Counted from the first letter of the stretch, positions 33,892-44,114 are shown. The stretch: 64,000 bases of DNA from Chromobacterium sp. IIBBL 290-4 (GCF_024207115.1 NZ_CP100128.1:4836001-4900000); one strand, 5' to 3'. The notes: generated by a model not told the origin, from the letters alone. Numbers and translations are program-made.

Positions 33892-34388
33892 TTTTCCTCC
33901 TCGCGCCAGCCGCCTTTGGCCAGCAGCCAATTATCGATTTCCACGCCATTGCGGACGATGCGATTGGCGCGCAGCAAGCGATAGCCCGCGCGCTCGAATA
34001 CCGGCCTGGCGGCATGGCTGGCCCAGGCATGCAGGGCGATGACGCCCTCTCTTGCCGCCTGCGCCTCCAGTTCGGCGATCATCGCGCTCGCCAATCCTTG
34101 CCTGCCGCACCAGGGCGCGACGAACAACATGTCGAACTCGCCGCCGCGCTTGAGCCAGGCAAAGCCGGCCAGTCGGCCGTCATCCGCCACAGCCTTGCAG
34201 GCCCAGGCGCCAGCCAGGCGCTCGCGCCACCCTTGCTCAACGCCATCGCTCCAACTCCGCATCGGCGCCCAGGCTGCGCACTGCTCTCGCGTGTAGGCGC
34301 CGCCGGCCAAAGCGTGCACGCTCTCCTGGAACAACTGGAAGCAAGCCGGCCAATCCTCCCGCTCCAGCTTTTGCAAACGCGCCGTCAT
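33888..34388 (-). CDS. GNAT acetyltransferase embedded between fliP and fliQ
   Basis: Protein of 166 residues with a GNAT fold: the acetyl-CoA motif is in DMLFVAPWCGRQGLASAMIAELEAQA (near residue 100), followed by ALHAWASHAARPVFERAGYRLL. It overlaps fliP by four bases at its start and fliQ by four at its end, so it is translated within the flagellar operon. fliP and fliQ are normally adjacent and their products form the export gate. The substrate is unknown; a flagellar protein is possible, but a passenger gene is too. Confidence 0.85.
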   Translation of the reverse strand: MTARLQKLEREDWPACFQLFQESVHALAGGAYTREQCAAWAPMRSWSDGVEQGWRERLAGAWACKAVADDGRLAGFAWLKRGGEFDMLFVAPWCGRQGLASAMIAELEAQAAREGVIALHAWASHAARPVFERAGYRLLRANRIVRNGVEIDNWLLAKGGWREEEK

Positions 34389-35137
34389 CCGGTGTAAAAA
34401 CTCTGCACCAGCGAGCCCATCAACAGCGTCCAGCCGTCAACCAGCACGAACAACATCATCTTGAACGGCAAGGAGATGGTGACCGGCGACACCATCATCA
34501 TGCCCATCGCCATCAGGATGCTGGCCACCACCAGGTCGATGATCATGAAGGGGATGAAAATCATGAAGCCGATCTGGAACGCCGTCTTCATCTCGCTGAT
34601 GGCGAAAGCCGGAATCAGCGTTTTCATCGACACGTCTTCCTTGGTCTGCGGCTTGGGCGACTGGGATATCTCAATGAAGAAAGCCAGATCCTTTTCCCGC
34701 GTCTGCCGCAGCATGAAGGCCTTCATCGGCTTGCTCGCTTCGTCCAGCGCCTGGTTGAAACTGATCTTGTCGTCGGAGAACGGCACCCAGGCCTTGCTGT
34801 ACACTTGGTCGAAGGTCGGCCCCATGACGAACAGCGTCAAAAACAGCGCCAAGCCGACGATGACCTGGTTAGGCGGGGTTTGGGTGGTGCCCAAGGCCTG
34901 CCGCAACAAAGACAATACGATCACGATGCGGGTGAAGGCCGTCATCATCAGCATCATCGCCGGAATGAAGCCCAAGGCGGTCATGAACAGCAGCATCTGC
35001 AGGCTGAGCGAATAATTCTGCCCGCCGCCCGCCGCCGGGCTGCTGGTCATCAGCGGCAAGCCCGCCGCCGCGTCCGCCAACAAAGGCGACAACAAGGCCG
35101 CGCCGCTGGCGAGGCCGATCACAATCTTTTTTTTCAT
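34385..35137 (-). CDS. fliP: Flagellar export protein FliP
   Basis: Core of the export gate; 250 residues with a cleavable signal (KIVIGLASGAALLSPLLADAAA) and conserved LLFMTALGFIPAMMLMMTAFTRIVIVLSLLRQALG, FMLRQTREKDLAFF and the final DGWTLLMGSLVQSF. It overlaps fliO and the acetyltransferase gene by four bases each. Confidence 0.97.
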   Translation of the reverse strand: MKKKIVIGLASGAALLSPLLADAAAGLPLMTSSPAAGGGQNYSLSLQMLLFMTALGFIPAMMLMMTAFTRIVIVLSLLRQALGTTQTPPNQVIVGLALFLTLFVMGPTFDQVYSKAWVPFSDDKISFNQALDEASKPMKAFMLRQTREKDLAFFIEISQSPKPQTKEDVSMKTLIPAFAISEMKTAFQIGFMIFIPFMIIDLVVASILMAMGMMMVSPVTISLPFKMMLFVLVDGWTLLMGSLVQSFYTG

Positions 35138-35604
35138 TGCTTGTCCCGTGTCGCCGCTCCGGCGCGGCTTTTATCCAGGGCTTGCTTCAACCAACGGGCA
35201 AAGGGTTCGGCGGGCGTTTGCGGCGCGGTTTCGGCGCCTTCGGGACGGGGCATCTTGTTCAGCAAATTGACCTGATTGGGCGTCACACCCAGCACCAGCC
35301 ATTCGCCTTCCAACTCGACGATCACCACCCGCTCCTTCTGTCCAACCATGGCGCCGCCCACAACCCTGACCCGGCCAGCCGTGCCCAGCATGCCGCCGGA
35401 CACGCGGCGCAACAGCCAAGCCACGCCGACAATGGCGCCCAGCACCACCGCCAGCGCCAATACCACTTGCAGCAAACTGACAAAGGGCGACGGCGACGGC
35501 GCGACCGGCGCCGCGGCAGGCAGCGCCGACGCCATGGCGGAAGCTAGAACGCAAAATGCGCCCGGCAGCGCCAGACGCACTTGGAAAACTGGTTTGATGT
35601 TCAT
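35134..35604 (-). CDS. fliO: Flagellar protein FliO
   Basis: Protein of 156 residues with a hydrophobic signal-like N-terminus, a membrane segment (LLQVVLALAVVLGAIVGVAWLLRR) and a small basic cytoplasmic domain with VVGGAMVGQKERVVIVELEGEWLVLGV. It assists FliP assembly. The ATG shares a base with the fliN stop (TAATG). Confidence 0.9.
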   Translation of the reverse strand: MNIKPVFQVRLALPGAFCVLASAMASALPAAAPVAPSPSPFVSLLQVVLALAVVLGAIVGVAWLLRRVSGGMLGTAGRVRVVGGAMVGQKERVVIVELEGEWLVLGVTPNQVNLLNKMPRPEGAETAPQTPAEPFARWLKQALDKSRAGAATRDKQ

Positions 35605-36038
35605 TATTTCTGCAATCGACGTATGCGTTCGGCTGGCGTGATGATATCCGTCAGGCGGATGCCGAACTTGTCGTTCACCACCACCACTTCGCCCTGGGCG
35701 ATCAGACAACCGTTCACCAGCACGTCCATCGGCTCGCCGGCCATGCCGTCCAATTCCACCACCGAGCCCTGGGCTAATTGCAACAGGTTGCGGATGGCGA
35801 TCTTGGTTCGACCCAGCTCCACGGTCAGCTGCACCGGGATGTCCAGGATCATGTCCAGATTCTGCGGACCGCTTACCGCGCTGCTGGCGCCCAACTCCTG
35901 AAACAGGTTCTGCGCCGGCACCGCCTCGACAGGCGGCTGGCTGTCGACCGTCTCCTGCTCCGCCATCGCGGCGGCCCAGTCGTCCATCGAAATTTCTTCT
36001 TCCGCGCCGGCGCCGCCGGCTTGTGCTTCTTCGCTCAT
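35604..36038 (-). CDS. fliN: Flagellar switch protein FliN
   Basis: C-ring protein of 144 residues. An acidic N-terminal tail is followed by the SpoA domain: ILDIPVQLTVELGRTKIAIRNLLQLAQGSVVELDG and PMDVLVNGCLIAQGEVVVVNDKFGIRLTDI. It forms the base of the switch with FliM and FliG and receives export cargo. It overlaps fliM by four bases. Confidence 0.96.
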   Translation of the reverse strand: MSEEAQAGGAGAEEEISMDDWAAAMAEQETVDSQPPVEAVPAQNLFQELGASSAVSGPQNLDMILDIPVQLTVELGRTKIAIRNLLQLAQGSVVELDGMAGEPMDVLVNGCLIAQGEVVVVNDKFGIRLTDIITPAERIRRLQK

Positions 36039-37039
36039 TGCTCTTTCTCTCCCGGGGATTCCAAGAACTCATGGGCCCCCGCCAGAATCTTTTCCACTTT
36101 CAGCGCATACCGCCCCTGCACCGTGCCGTAACTGGCTTCGAATACCGGGATTCCAGACACATCCGCCTCCACCCGCTCGGGTATGTCCACCATCACCACA
36201 TCGCCGTTTTTCAGATTCAGTATCTGTCCCAGCGTTACCTTGGCGTGCGCCAGGCTCGCCACCAGCTCCACCTCGGCCGCCTGCACCTGGTGGGTCATCA
36301 GATTGACCCAGCGGTTGTCCACCTCGGTGCGGTCGGCCTGCATGGTGCTGGACAACAAGTCGCGGATAGGCTCGACCATCGAATACGGCAAGCAGATATG
36401 GAAATCGCCGCCGCCCGCGCCCAGTTCGATATGGAAGGTCACCGCCACCACCACTTCCGTCGGCGTGGCGATGTTGGCGAACTGGGTGTTCATCTCGGAA
36501 CGCAGATACACGAACTCGATCGGATACACCGGCTCCCAGGCTTTCTGGCATTCGGAGAACACCACCTCCAGCAGGCGATGGATGATGCGCTGCTCGGTCG
36601 GCGTGAAATCTCGGCCCTCCACCCGAACGTGGTAGCGGCCATCGCTGCCGAACAGATTATCCACGATCAGGAATACCAAATCCGGATCGAAAATCAGCAA
36701 GCCGGTGCCGCGCAAAGGCTTGACGTGCACCAGGTTCAGGTTAGTCGGCACCACCAGATTGCGGATGAACTCGCTGTATTTCTGCACCCGCACCGGTCCC
36801 ACCGAAATTTCGGCGTTGCGGCGCAAAAAGTTGAACAGGCCTATGCGCAGATTGCGGGCGAAACGCTCATTGATGATTTCCAGGGTCGGCATCCGGCCCC
36901 GGACAATGCGTTCCTGCCGGCCGATATCATAGCCGCGGACACCTTGGGCGTCCTGCCCGCCTTCCTCGTCTTCGTCCTCTCCGGAGACGCCGCGCAGTAG
37001 CGCGTCGACCTCCTCCTGGGACAGGATATCGTCGCCCAT
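36035..37039 (-). CDS. fliM: Flagellar switch protein FliM
   Basis: Switch protein of 334 residues that binds phosphorylated CheY. The N-terminal CheY-binding peptide is DDILSQEEVDALLRG, followed by the CheC-like middle domain (FIRNLVVPTNLNLVHVKPLRGTGL) and a C-terminal SpoA domain (VTLGQILNLKNGDVVMVDIPE). It starts six bases after fliL. Confidence 0.97.
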   Translation of the reverse strand: MGDDILSQEEVDALLRGVSGEDEDEEGGQDAQGVRGYDIGRQERIVRGRMPTLEIINERFARNLRIGLFNFLRRNAEISVGPVRVQKYSEFIRNLVVPTNLNLVHVKPLRGTGLLIFDPDLVFLIVDNLFGSDGRYHVRVEGRDFTPTEQRIIHRLLEVVFSECQKAWEPVYPIEFVYLRSEMNTQFANIATPTEVVVAVTFHIELGAGGGDFHICLPYSMVEPIRDLLSSTMQADRTEVDNRWVNLMTHQVQAAEVELVASLAHAKVTLGQILNLKNGDVVMVDIPERVEADVSGIPVFEASYGTVQGRYALKVEKILAGAHEFLESPGEKEQ

Positions 37040-37045
37040 CGCCTC

Positions 37046-37567
37046 TTATTGCTTCTGAATGATGAAGGATGTGAACAGCACGCTATCCACCGGAGGATCT
37101 TCGCCAGCATCCATCGCTTCGTTGATGATCTGCTTGACCTGAGCCTTCAGCTTGACCTTGCCGTCCGCCGTGCTGATTTCCGCCGCGCTCTTGGATGACA
37201 ACAACAGGATCACCGCGCTGCGGATCTTGGGCGCGTAGTCGGTGAACTTCTTCTTTGCCTCTTCGTCGCTCAATTCAGCCTGCATGTCCACTTGCAGCAG
37301 GCTGCCGTCATTGCCGGCCAGATTGACCACGAAGGTGTCCATTTTCTCGAACACCGGCGGGCCCTCTTTTTTCTTCTTCGGTTTTTCCTTGACCTCTTCG
37401 GTCTGCGCGCCGCCCGGCGCTTTATGCATGCTGGTGAACATATAGACGGCCAGCCCGCCCACCGCGGCCAGAACCAGGACCAGCAGGATGATGACGATCA
37501 GCATCAGCTTGTTGCCGCCTCCGCCCGCCTTCTTTTCCGCTTTTTCCGCCTTTTTATCATCAGACAT
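37046..37567 (-). CDS. fliL: Flagellar basal body protein FliL
   Basis: Single-pass protein of 173 residues: Lys-rich cytoplasmic tail, a membrane helix (LMLIVIILLVLVLAAVGGLAVYMF), a Lys/Pro linker and the periplasmic domain ending in DPPVDSVLFTSFIIQKQ. It surrounds the stator and supports torque. A gap of 108 bases separates it from fliK, so fliL may begin a second transcript. Confidence 0.93.
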   Translation of the reverse strand: MSDDKKAEKAEKKAGGGGNKLMLIVIILLVLVLAAVGGLAVYMFTSMHKAPGGAQTEEVKEKPKKKKEGPPVFEKMDTFVVNLAGNDGSLLQVDMQAELSDEEAKKKFTDYAPKIRSAVILLLSSKSAAEISTADGKVKLKAQVKQIINEAMDAGEDPPVDSVLFTSFIIQKQ

Positions 37568-37675
37568 ATGTTATGACCTGTTCTTTAAGATGTGCCTAGT
37601 GAAATCTTAAACGATTTCCCGGCCGTATTTTCCAGTTTTCTCGGCCATCTGAACAGTATCGATATCAAATTCGGG

Positions 37676-38602
37676 TCAGGCAAAGATGCTAAGTATGCCG
37701 CGCGCGGCCTTCAGCGCCGTCAAAGCGTCCACGCCGGACACCTCCGCCGGCCCCTCCGCCTGCTGCTGCCCCTTCTTCTGCTGATAAGCTTGCCGCTGCT
37801 GATCGGACTGCCCGCTGGACACCTGGGAGTCGGTCAACTGGATGCCATTGGCCGACATCATCGAGCTCAGCCGGTGCATATTGTTTTCCAGCGCCTCGCG
37901 CGTCGCCGGCACGGCTGCGGTGAACATCACCTGCGCCTGATCGTTGCCGTTCATTTTGACGGTAACCTCGATCGGGCCCAGTTGCGGGGGATTGAGCTGG
38001 ATCTGCGCCTTGTCCATCTTCAAGTTCACCATGCCCAGCACCTGCTCGCCCAGCGCCTTGCCCCAGCTGGGATCGGTGAGCTGCTGCGGCAAGGAAAGCT
38101 GCGGCATATTTGTGGGGGCGACTTGTTGCGGCTGCTGATTGCTCTGCGCAGCCTGCTGCGCGGCCTGAAGCGGCAAGAATTGCGCATTGGCGGCATCCGG
38201 GTCCGGCAATTTTTGCTGAAGCGGCTGCCAGTTGAAGCTCTGCTTGGCTTGCGACAAAACCGTAGGATCGATCTTCGCCGCGACCTGCTGCAGCAAATCG
38301 GGCGCAGCCTGTTTGACATCCACCGGAGAAAGCTGGCTCTGCATGGCGGCGGCCAGCGGCATGGCCAACACGGCTTGCATCGAGGCGTCCGTCGTGGAAG
38401 GCTTGTCGTCCTTGCTGTCCGTTTTCGTATCGACAGCGCCGTCGCCCAAGCCTTGCAGCCCGCCGACCGAACTCAGCTGCAAACCCAGCAGGCTGGCGAA
38501 CAAATCGCCCGCGCCGCCTTGCGCGGGCCCTGCGGCACCGCCGGAAGAGGCGCCGGTGGAAGGGGCGGTCTTGACGGCAGCGGTGGTGACAGTGATGGTC
38601 AT
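37676..38602 (-). CDS. fliK: Flagellar hook-length control protein FliK
   Basis: Protein of 308 residues, Gln- and Ala-rich and mostly disordered in the N-terminal two thirds. The conserved C-terminal domain has LQLNPPQLGPIEVTVKMNG style sequence (residues about 205-270) with NNMHRLSSMMSANGIQLTDSQVSSG. It acts as a secreted ruler and substrate-specificity switch. Confidence 0.9.
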   Translation of the reverse strand: MTITVTTAAVKTAPSTGASSGGAAGPAQGGAGDLFASLLGLQLSSVGGLQGLGDGAVDTKTDSKDDKPSTTDASMQAVLAMPLAAAMQSQLSPVDVKQAAPDLLQQVAAKIDPTVLSQAKQSFNWQPLQQKLPDPDAANAQFLPLQAAQQAAQSNQQPQQVAPTNMPQLSLPQQLTDPSWGKALGEQVLGMVNLKMDKAQIQLNPPQLGPIEVTVKMNGNDQAQVMFTAAVPATREALENNMHRLSSMMSANGIQLTDSQVSSGQSDQQRQAYQQKKGQQQAEGPAEVSGVDALTALKAARGILSIFA

Positions 38603-38662
38603 GGCAAAACCTCGGCAGATACGTTACGGCAGAACTAAAGCAAACAATGTGCCAGATCCTAA

Positions 38663-39109
38663 CTAGCCGCCGTGCGTACGGTCCCAGAACTGCCGGGTGG
38701 CAAACTCGTCGGTCTGCTTTTGCTGCAACTTGGCCTCTTTCTGCGCCTCGCGCTCGATCTCGCGCTGCAACAGCTTTTCATAGGCTTTGAATTTCTTGTA
38801 TTCCATTTGCCAAGCTTGCCTCTCCATCACAAAACGCTGGGTGCAACGCTCCACCTCTTGCGTTTGCTGCGTCATCGCCTCGTCCAGCCTAAGCAGAAAC
38901 TTGCAGAAATCCTGATACTGCATCACCGAGATGCCCTTGCCGCCGCTATCGACCAGGCGGTGGCGGTACTCCTCGCGAAAATCGTGCAATTGCTGCTGCC
39001 GCGACTGCGCCTGAATCAGTCGGTTCTGGGCCGCGCCCATGCGCTCCGCCGCGGCCTGCTGCTTCTCATCCGCCAGTTGAATCAACAGCTGATACTTGCT
39101 TTGCGCCAT
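38663..39109 (-). CDS. fliJ: Flagellar export chaperone FliJ
   Basis: Protein of 148 residues, almost entirely predicted antiparallel coiled coil (heptads, many Gln, Glu and Arg). It binds the FliI ATPase ring and links it to FlhA. The gap to fliI is 10 bases. Confidence 0.9.
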   Translation of the reverse strand: MAQSKYQLLIQLADEKQQAAAERMGAAQNRLIQAQSRQQQLHDFREEYRHRLVDSGGKGISVMQYQDFCKFLLRLDEAMTQQTQEVERCTQRFVMERQAWQMEYKKFKAYEKLLQREIEREAQKEAKLQQKQTDEFATRQFWDRTHGG

Positions 39110-39119
39110 CGCTCACCTC

Positions 39120-40514
39120 TCAAGCCAGCACCATGGCCAGTTGCTCGCAACAAGAGGCGTAATCCTGCGACTCATGCATGGGCTGGGTCAGGAAGCTCAC
39201 CATGGGCAGCTGCCGGCGCATCGCGTCATCCAGCACCGGGTCCGAGCCGGGGACATAAGCGCCCACGCTGATCAAGTCCCGGTTGCGCTGATAACGGGAG
39301 TACAGCTGCTTGAATTGGCGCGCCAGATCGGTTTGCGACTGCGGCACCACATCCACCATCACCCGGCTGATGGACTGTTCGATATCGATGGCGGGATAGT
39401 GGCCGGCTTCGGCCAAGCTGCGCGACAGCACAAAGTGGCCATCCAGAATGGCCCGCGCCGAGTCGGCGATCGGATCCTGCTGGTCGTCGCCTTCGGACAA
39501 AACCGTGTAGAAACCGGTAATGGAGCCGCCGCCCTCCTCGCCATTGCCGGCCCGCTCGATCAGTTGCGGCAGCCGCGCGAAAACGGACGGCGGATAACCC
39601 TTGGTTACCGGCGGCTCGCCGATCGCCAGCGCGATTTCGCGCTGCGCCATGGCGTAACGGGTGACCGAATCCATCAGCAGCAGCACATCCAGGCCCTGGG
39701 CGCGGAAATACTCGGCCAGAGCGGTCGCATACGCCGCGCCGTGCAAACGCATCAAGGGCGGCATATCGGCCGGCGCGGCCACCACTACGGAACGGGCGCG
39801 CCCCTCCTCGCCCAGGATGTTTTCGATGAAGTCCTTGACCTCGCGCCCCCGCTCGCCGATCAGGCCCACCACCACCACATCGGCCTTGGTGAAACGGGCC
39901 ATCATGCCCAGCAACACCGACTTGCCGACGCCGGAACCGGCGAACAAGCCCAGGCGCTGGCCGCGGCCGACGGTAAGCAAGCCGTTGATGGCGCGCACGC
40001 CCACATCCAGCACATCATGCACCGGCGTGCGATGAAGCGGGTTCATCGGCTGGCTGTACAAGGGAAACCAGGCATCAGGATGGATAGGGCCGAGGTCATC
40101 CAGCGGACGGCCCAGCGAGTCCAGCACCCGCCCCAGCAGACTCAGCCCCACCGGCACCTGGCGGCCGCTGGCCGCCATCGCCCCCGCCGCGCGGTGCGCA
40201 TGGCCGTAGCGCGGCGGCGCCAGCCCGGGCAGAGGCAATACCGGCGTGCCCGGCAGCAGGCCGTGCACATTGCTCAGCGGCATCAAAAAGACTTTATCGT
40301 CGGAGAAGCCCACCACTTCCGCTTCAACCGCCTTGCCTTCAGGCAGCATCACCTGGCAGGCGCTGCCCACCGGCAGCTTGATGCCGACCGCCTCCATCAC
40401 CATGCCGGTGACGCGCACCAGGCGGCCGCAAGGCTGCCACAAGCTGGCGGCCGCGGCCGCCTCGCCGCATGCGGCCAGCCATTCGCGCTGACGCTCAATC
40501 AGATGCCGGCTCAT
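39120..40514 (-). CDS. fliI: Flagellum-specific ATPase FliI
   Basis: Type III export ATPase of 464 residues. The P-loop is [15 protein letters not shown], with Walker B in [23 protein letters not shown] and the family [25 protein letters not shown] 40514 has GGAGG nine bases upstream; an upstream TTG at 40535 is less likely. It overlaps fliH by 20 bases. Confidence 0.97.
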   Translation of the reverse strand: MSRHLIERQREWLAACGEAAAAASLWQPCGRLVRVTGMVMEAVGIKLPVGSACQVMLPEGKAVEAEVVGFSDDKVFLMPLSNVHGLLPGTPVLPLPGLAPPRYGHAHRAAGAMAASGRQVPVGLSLLGRVLDSLGRPLDDLGPIHPDAWFPLYSQPMNPLHRTPVHDVLDVGVRAINGLLTVGRGQRLGLFAGSGVGKSVLLGMMARFTKADVVVVGLIGERGREVKDFIENILGEEGRARSVVVAAPADMPPLMRLHGAAYATALAEYFRAQGLDVLLLMDSVTRYAMAQREIALAIGEPPVTKGYPPSVFARLPQLIERAGNGEEGGGSITGFYTVLSEGDDQQDPIADSARAILDGHFVLSRSLAEAGHYPAIDIEQSISRVMVDVVPQSQTDLARQFKQLYSRYQRNRDLISVGAYVPGSDPVLDDAMRRQLPMVSFLTQPMHESQDYASCCEQLAMVLA

Positions 40515-41364
40515 CGCTCTCGGCCTCCAGGCCAAGCGCGCGGGATAGCGCGGCCAAGCGGGTTTCCATGCTCATGTCGAGACGAATCGAAGACGCATCG
40601 ATCACGCAGCCGCCGCGGGCGATGGCGGGATCCTCAATCCACTGCCACACCGTCTCCGGCGACTCCTGCTCCAGAAACGCGCGCGCGGCGGCAAGATCGG
40701 CCGGATTGACCCGCAAACGCGCGCCCGCCAGCGTGGACGGCAACTCGCTCAAGGCAGACTGCAGCAAGGGCAGCAACGCCTGCTCATCGCATGCGATCTG
40801 CCGCTGTACCACCTTTTGCGCCAGCTGCCAGGCAAGCTTGAGCACATCGCCGGCCAAAGCCTCCTCCACCCGGGCCAACTCGGCGGAAAAGGCATCGCTC
40901 ATCTTGCGCAAGGATTGCCAAGCCTCTTCCAGTTGCGGCGCCAACTCCGCGCGCGCCGCCGCGGCGCCTTGTTCCTGGCCCGCCTGCAAGCCCTGCTCGA
41001 ACCCTTCCGCCCGTCCGGCTTCCAAACCCGCCTCATGGCCGGTTTGCCAGGCCTCCTGATGGATAGCCTCCAATTCGGCGGCGGTAGGATAGCTCAGCGC
41101 AGGCTCTTCCTCCTGCTCCGCCACCTCTTCCCGCTCCGCCATGGCCTCGGCTTCGGCCAATGAAACCGGAATCTGCTGGGCGCCTTCTCCGGCCGCGATC
41201 TTCTCCGCCAGGCTGGCGCCGGGACGGCGCGTCTGGCTCATCGCCATCAACTGGGCGGGATTCAAGGCTTGCGTGAAGCCATCCAGGGACGATGGACTCC
41301 AACTGGTCCAGCTTTCCAGTTGCTCGCCGGGAATGATGGGACTGTTACTCGACGAGGCCTTCAT
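40495..41364 (-). CDS. fliH: Flagellar export regulator FliH
   Basis: Protein of 289 residues that holds FliI and docks it on the C-ring. The N-terminus (WTSWSPSSL) has the Trp-rich FliN-binding part, the centre is Glu/Ala-rich with GxxxG repeats ([26 protein letters not shown]), and the C-terminus is the V-ATPase E-subunit-like domain. It overlaps fliG by 20 bases. Confidence 0.93.
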   Translation of the reverse strand: MKASSSNSPIIPGEQLESWTSWSPSSLDGFTQALNPAQLMAMSQTRRPGASLAEKIAAGEGAQQIPVSLAEAEAMAEREEVAEQEEEPALSYPTAAELEAIHQEAWQTGHEAGLEAGRAEGFEQGLQAGQEQGAAAARAELAPQLEEAWQSLRKMSDAFSAELARVEEALAGDVLKLAWQLAQKVVQRQIACDEQALLPLLQSALSELPSTLAGARLRVNPADLAAARAFLEQESPETVWQWIEDPAIARGGCVIDASSIRLDMSMETRLAALSRALGLEAESDEPASD

Positions 41365-42343
41365 CGCCGCCCTTGCTGCCTAGCACGATTTGACCGTCGT
41401 CGGCGAGCTTGCGCACCACCTTGAGGATTTCCTTCTGCTCGGCTTCCACTTCCGACAGTTTGACCGGCCCTTTGGACTCGAGATCGTCGCGCAGCATTTC
41501 CGCCGCGCGTTGCGACATATTGCGGAAGATTTTTTCTTTCAGGTCGTTGCTTGTGCCCTTCAAGGCGATCACCAGGGAGTCGGTCTGCACCTCGCGCAAG
41601 ATGGTCTGGATCGAGCGATCGTCAATATCCAGAATATTCTCGAACACGAACATTTTGTCCTGAATGCGCTGCGCCAGCTCCGGATCGTACTCGCGGATAA
41701 AGCTGAGGGCGGACGCTTCGACATTGCCACCCATGAAGTTGAGAATTTCCGCGGTGAGTCCCACGCCGCCGGACGCGCTCTTCTTGATGCGGTCCGAGCC
41801 GGACAGCAGCTGGGTCAGCACATCGTTCAGCTCGCGCAGCGCCTGCGGCTGCACGCCTTCCAGCGTGGCGGTCCGGATCAGCACTTCATTGCGCATGCGC
41901 TCGGGGAAGAAAGACAGGATGGAACTGGACAGATCCGGCTCCAGGTGAACCAGGATGGTGGCGATGATCTGCGGGTGTTCGTGGCGGATCAGGTCAGCGG
42001 CCGAAGACGGATCCATCCACTTCAGGCTTTCAATGCCGCTGTGATCATTGCCCTGCATGATCTTGTCCAGCAGGTTGGAAGCCTTGTCCGGCCCCAGCGC
42101 CTCGATCAACACATTGCGCAGATATTCGTCGGACGCGCCTATGCTGGCGCGGGCGTCGCACTCCTTGCGGAAGTCGGCCACCACCTCATCGATCTGCTCG
42201 TAGCTGAGGTTGTTGATCGCCGCCATCGCCAGCGAGATTTTCTGCACTTCCTTGGGGCCCAGGTATTTGAACACCTCAACCGCCTCGTTCTGGCCGAGAC
42301 TGAACAGCAGCACGGCGCTCTTGCGGATTCCGTTATCACTCAT
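41345..42343 (-). CDS. fliG: Flagellar motor switch protein FliG
   Basis: Rotor protein of 332 residues that contacts the stator. Conserved parts are KSAVLLFSLGQNEAVEVFKYLGPKEVQK, the EHPQ motif (RHEHPQIIATILVHLEP) and the charged torque helix (DDRSIQTILREVQTDSLVIALKG, RAAEMLRDDLE). It overlaps fliF by eight bases. Confidence 0.98.
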   Translation of the reverse strand: MSDNGIRKSAVLLFSLGQNEAVEVFKYLGPKEVQKISLAMAAINNLSYEQIDEVVADFRKECDARASIGASDEYLRNVLIEALGPDKASNLLDKIMQGNDHSGIESLKWMDPSSAADLIRHEHPQIIATILVHLEPDLSSSILSFFPERMRNEVLIRTATLEGVQPQALRELNDVLTQLLSGSDRIKKSASGGVGLTAEILNFMGGNVEASALSFIREYDPELAQRIQDKMFVFENILDIDDRSIQTILREVQTDSLVIALKGTSNDLKEKIFRNMSQRAAEMLRDDLESKGPVKLSEVEAEQKEILKVVRKLADDGQIVLGSKGGDEGLVE

Positions 42344-44063
42344 CGGCGGTTATCCATTCCTTGATGATCTGGGCCGCCATGCGCGGATCAGACTTCACCA
42401 GCTCGCGCACGGCCTCAAGATTGCTGGAGTACTGCTTCCTCTGCGCCTCGCGCGGATCCACCGCTCCGGCGGCCCCATCCACAGCCAGCGCGGCCATGGC
42501 GGTTTCGCCTTCCTCGCCGGCCACGCCGAGCAGCCGGCCTCCCGCCCCCGCCGCGCCGCCCTCTCCCGCAGAAGCCTGGGGACGCACCAGATCGCGCATG
42601 ATGGGCCGCACCACGCCAAACAACAAGTACAACACCGCGATAGCGATCAGGCCGTACTTGACCAGGCCGGTGCCGTTGTCGGACACATAATTGACCACGC
42701 GCTCCTGCACCGTCACCGGCTGCGCATTGTCCGCAAACGCCGCGTTGACCACATTCAGCGTATCGCCGCGGCCCGAGTTGTACCCCATGGCCTCTTTGAC
42801 CAGATTATTGATCTGCTGCACTTCCTGCGGCGACAGCGGCGTCGGCTTCATTTCGCCGTTCTTGTCCGGCATGCGGCGATAGTTCACCACCACCGCAGCC
42901 GACAAGCGCTTGACCGAGCCGGTCGGCATCTTGGTGTGCTGAACGGTTTTATCCACCTCGTAATTGGTGGTGATGTCGCGCTGCAATGCTCCGCTGGCGC
43001 TTACGCCTTGTCCGGACAGATTCGCCGTGCCCGGCGCGGCGCCCGGCGGCAGCGTGATAGGCGCGGACGCGGCGGAAGGCGGCTGATTGGACAGCGCGCC
43101 CGGCACGCCGGTGGGATTGGCTGAGCCATTGACCAGCTTTTCGCTGATCTGCTGGCTGCGCGTCGCCGAGGGGTTGGGATTGGAATTGGGCCGGAAGGTT
43201 TCCGAGGTTTGCTCCGTCTCGGAAAAATCCACATTGGCCGTCACCTGGGCGCGGGCATTGCCGTGGCCGAAGATAGGCTCGAGGATGTCCTCAATGCGTT
43301 TGACGTAGCCATCCTCGATCTGGCGCACAAAACCCAGCTGGCGCTGATCGAGGCCCGAGTTTTCATCCGGCCCCATCTGCTTGGACAGCAGATTGCCGTC
43401 CTGATCGACGATGGTGACGTTCTTCACCGGCAGATTGGGCACCGAGCTGGACACCAGATGCAGGATGCCCGCAACCTGGCCGGCGTCCAGAATCCGCCCG
43501 CCGTAAAGCTGCAGCATCACCGAAGCAGTGGGTGCCTGCTGCTCGCGCACGAACACGCTCTGCTTGGGGGTGGCGATATGCACGCGGGCGCTTTGCACCG
43601 AGGAGATGGCCTCGATGGTACGGGCCAGCTCGCCCTCGATGGAACGCTGATAGTTGACCTGCTCGGCGAACTGGCTGATGCCGAACTTCTGGTTGTCCAT
43701 CAGTTCGAAACCCACGCCGCTGGCCTTGGGCAGCCCTTGGGCCGCCAATTTCAAACGAACGTCGTACACCCGGTCCGACGGCACGGAAATCACGCCGCCG
43801 TCGCCCAGCTGATAGGGAATGTTCATTTGCTGCAGCGCAGCCGTCACCTGGCCGCCGTCGCGGTCGGCAAGATTGGAGAACAGGATTTTATAAGAGGGGG
43901 TGCGATTGAGGAAAACCGCCCCTACGACGACGGCGAAAATTGCCGCCAGCGCCGTCAGAAACAAGATTTTCTTGTTGTTGGGCAGGGCCTTGAAGCGATC
44001 ATTCGCTTCGTTCAGGCGGCTGCGCCAAGCTGGTGTTGCGTTTTCTTCTGCCAGATCAGCCAT
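42336..44063 (-). CDS. fliF: Flagellar MS-ring protein FliF
   Basis: Ring protein of 575 residues with two membrane helices (ILFLTALAAIFAVVVGAVFL near residue 33 and YGLIAIAVLYLLFGVV near 465). Conserved are YKILFSNLADRDGGQVTAALQQMNIPYQLGDGGVISVP and ARVHIATPKQSVFVREQ. The short C-terminal tail (PRMAAQIIKEW) is the FliG-binding site. Confidence 0.97.
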   Translation of the reverse strand: MADLAEENATPAWRSRLNEANDRFKALPNNKKILFLTALAAIFAVVVGAVFLNRTPSYKILFSNLADRDGGQVTAALQQMNIPYQLGDGGVISVPSDRVYDVRLKLAAQGLPKASGVGFELMDNQKFGISQFAEQVNYQRSIEGELARTIEAISSVQSARVHIATPKQSVFVREQQAPTASVMLQLYGGRILDAGQVAGILHLVSSSVPNLPVKNVTIVDQDGNLLSKQMGPDENSGLDQRQLGFVRQIEDGYVKRIEDILEPIFGHGNARAQVTANVDFSETEQTSETFRPNSNPNPSATRSQQISEKLVNGSANPTGVPGALSNQPPSAASAPITLPPGAAPGTANLSGQGVSASGALQRDITTNYEVDKTVQHTKMPTGSVKRLSAAVVVNYRRMPDKNGEMKPTPLSPQEVQQINNLVKEAMGYNSGRGDTLNVVNAAFADNAQPVTVQERVVNYVSDNGTGLVKYGLIAIAVLYLLFGVVRPIMRDLVRPQASAGEGGAAGAGGRLLGVAGEEGETAMAALAVDGAAGAVDPREAQRKQYSSNLEAVRELVKSDPRMAAQIIKEWITADE

Positions 44064-44114
44064 ACGGTGGTGTGAGGTTTAGGTCCACCGCTGCCCGAAA
44101 GGAGTCCGACAGCG

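Noticed and set aside
37620..37675. GCCGAGAA on the minus strand upstream of fliL, close to the sigma28 -10 element
   Set aside because: The matching -35 element is poor (about half of the positions), so I do not call a promoter.
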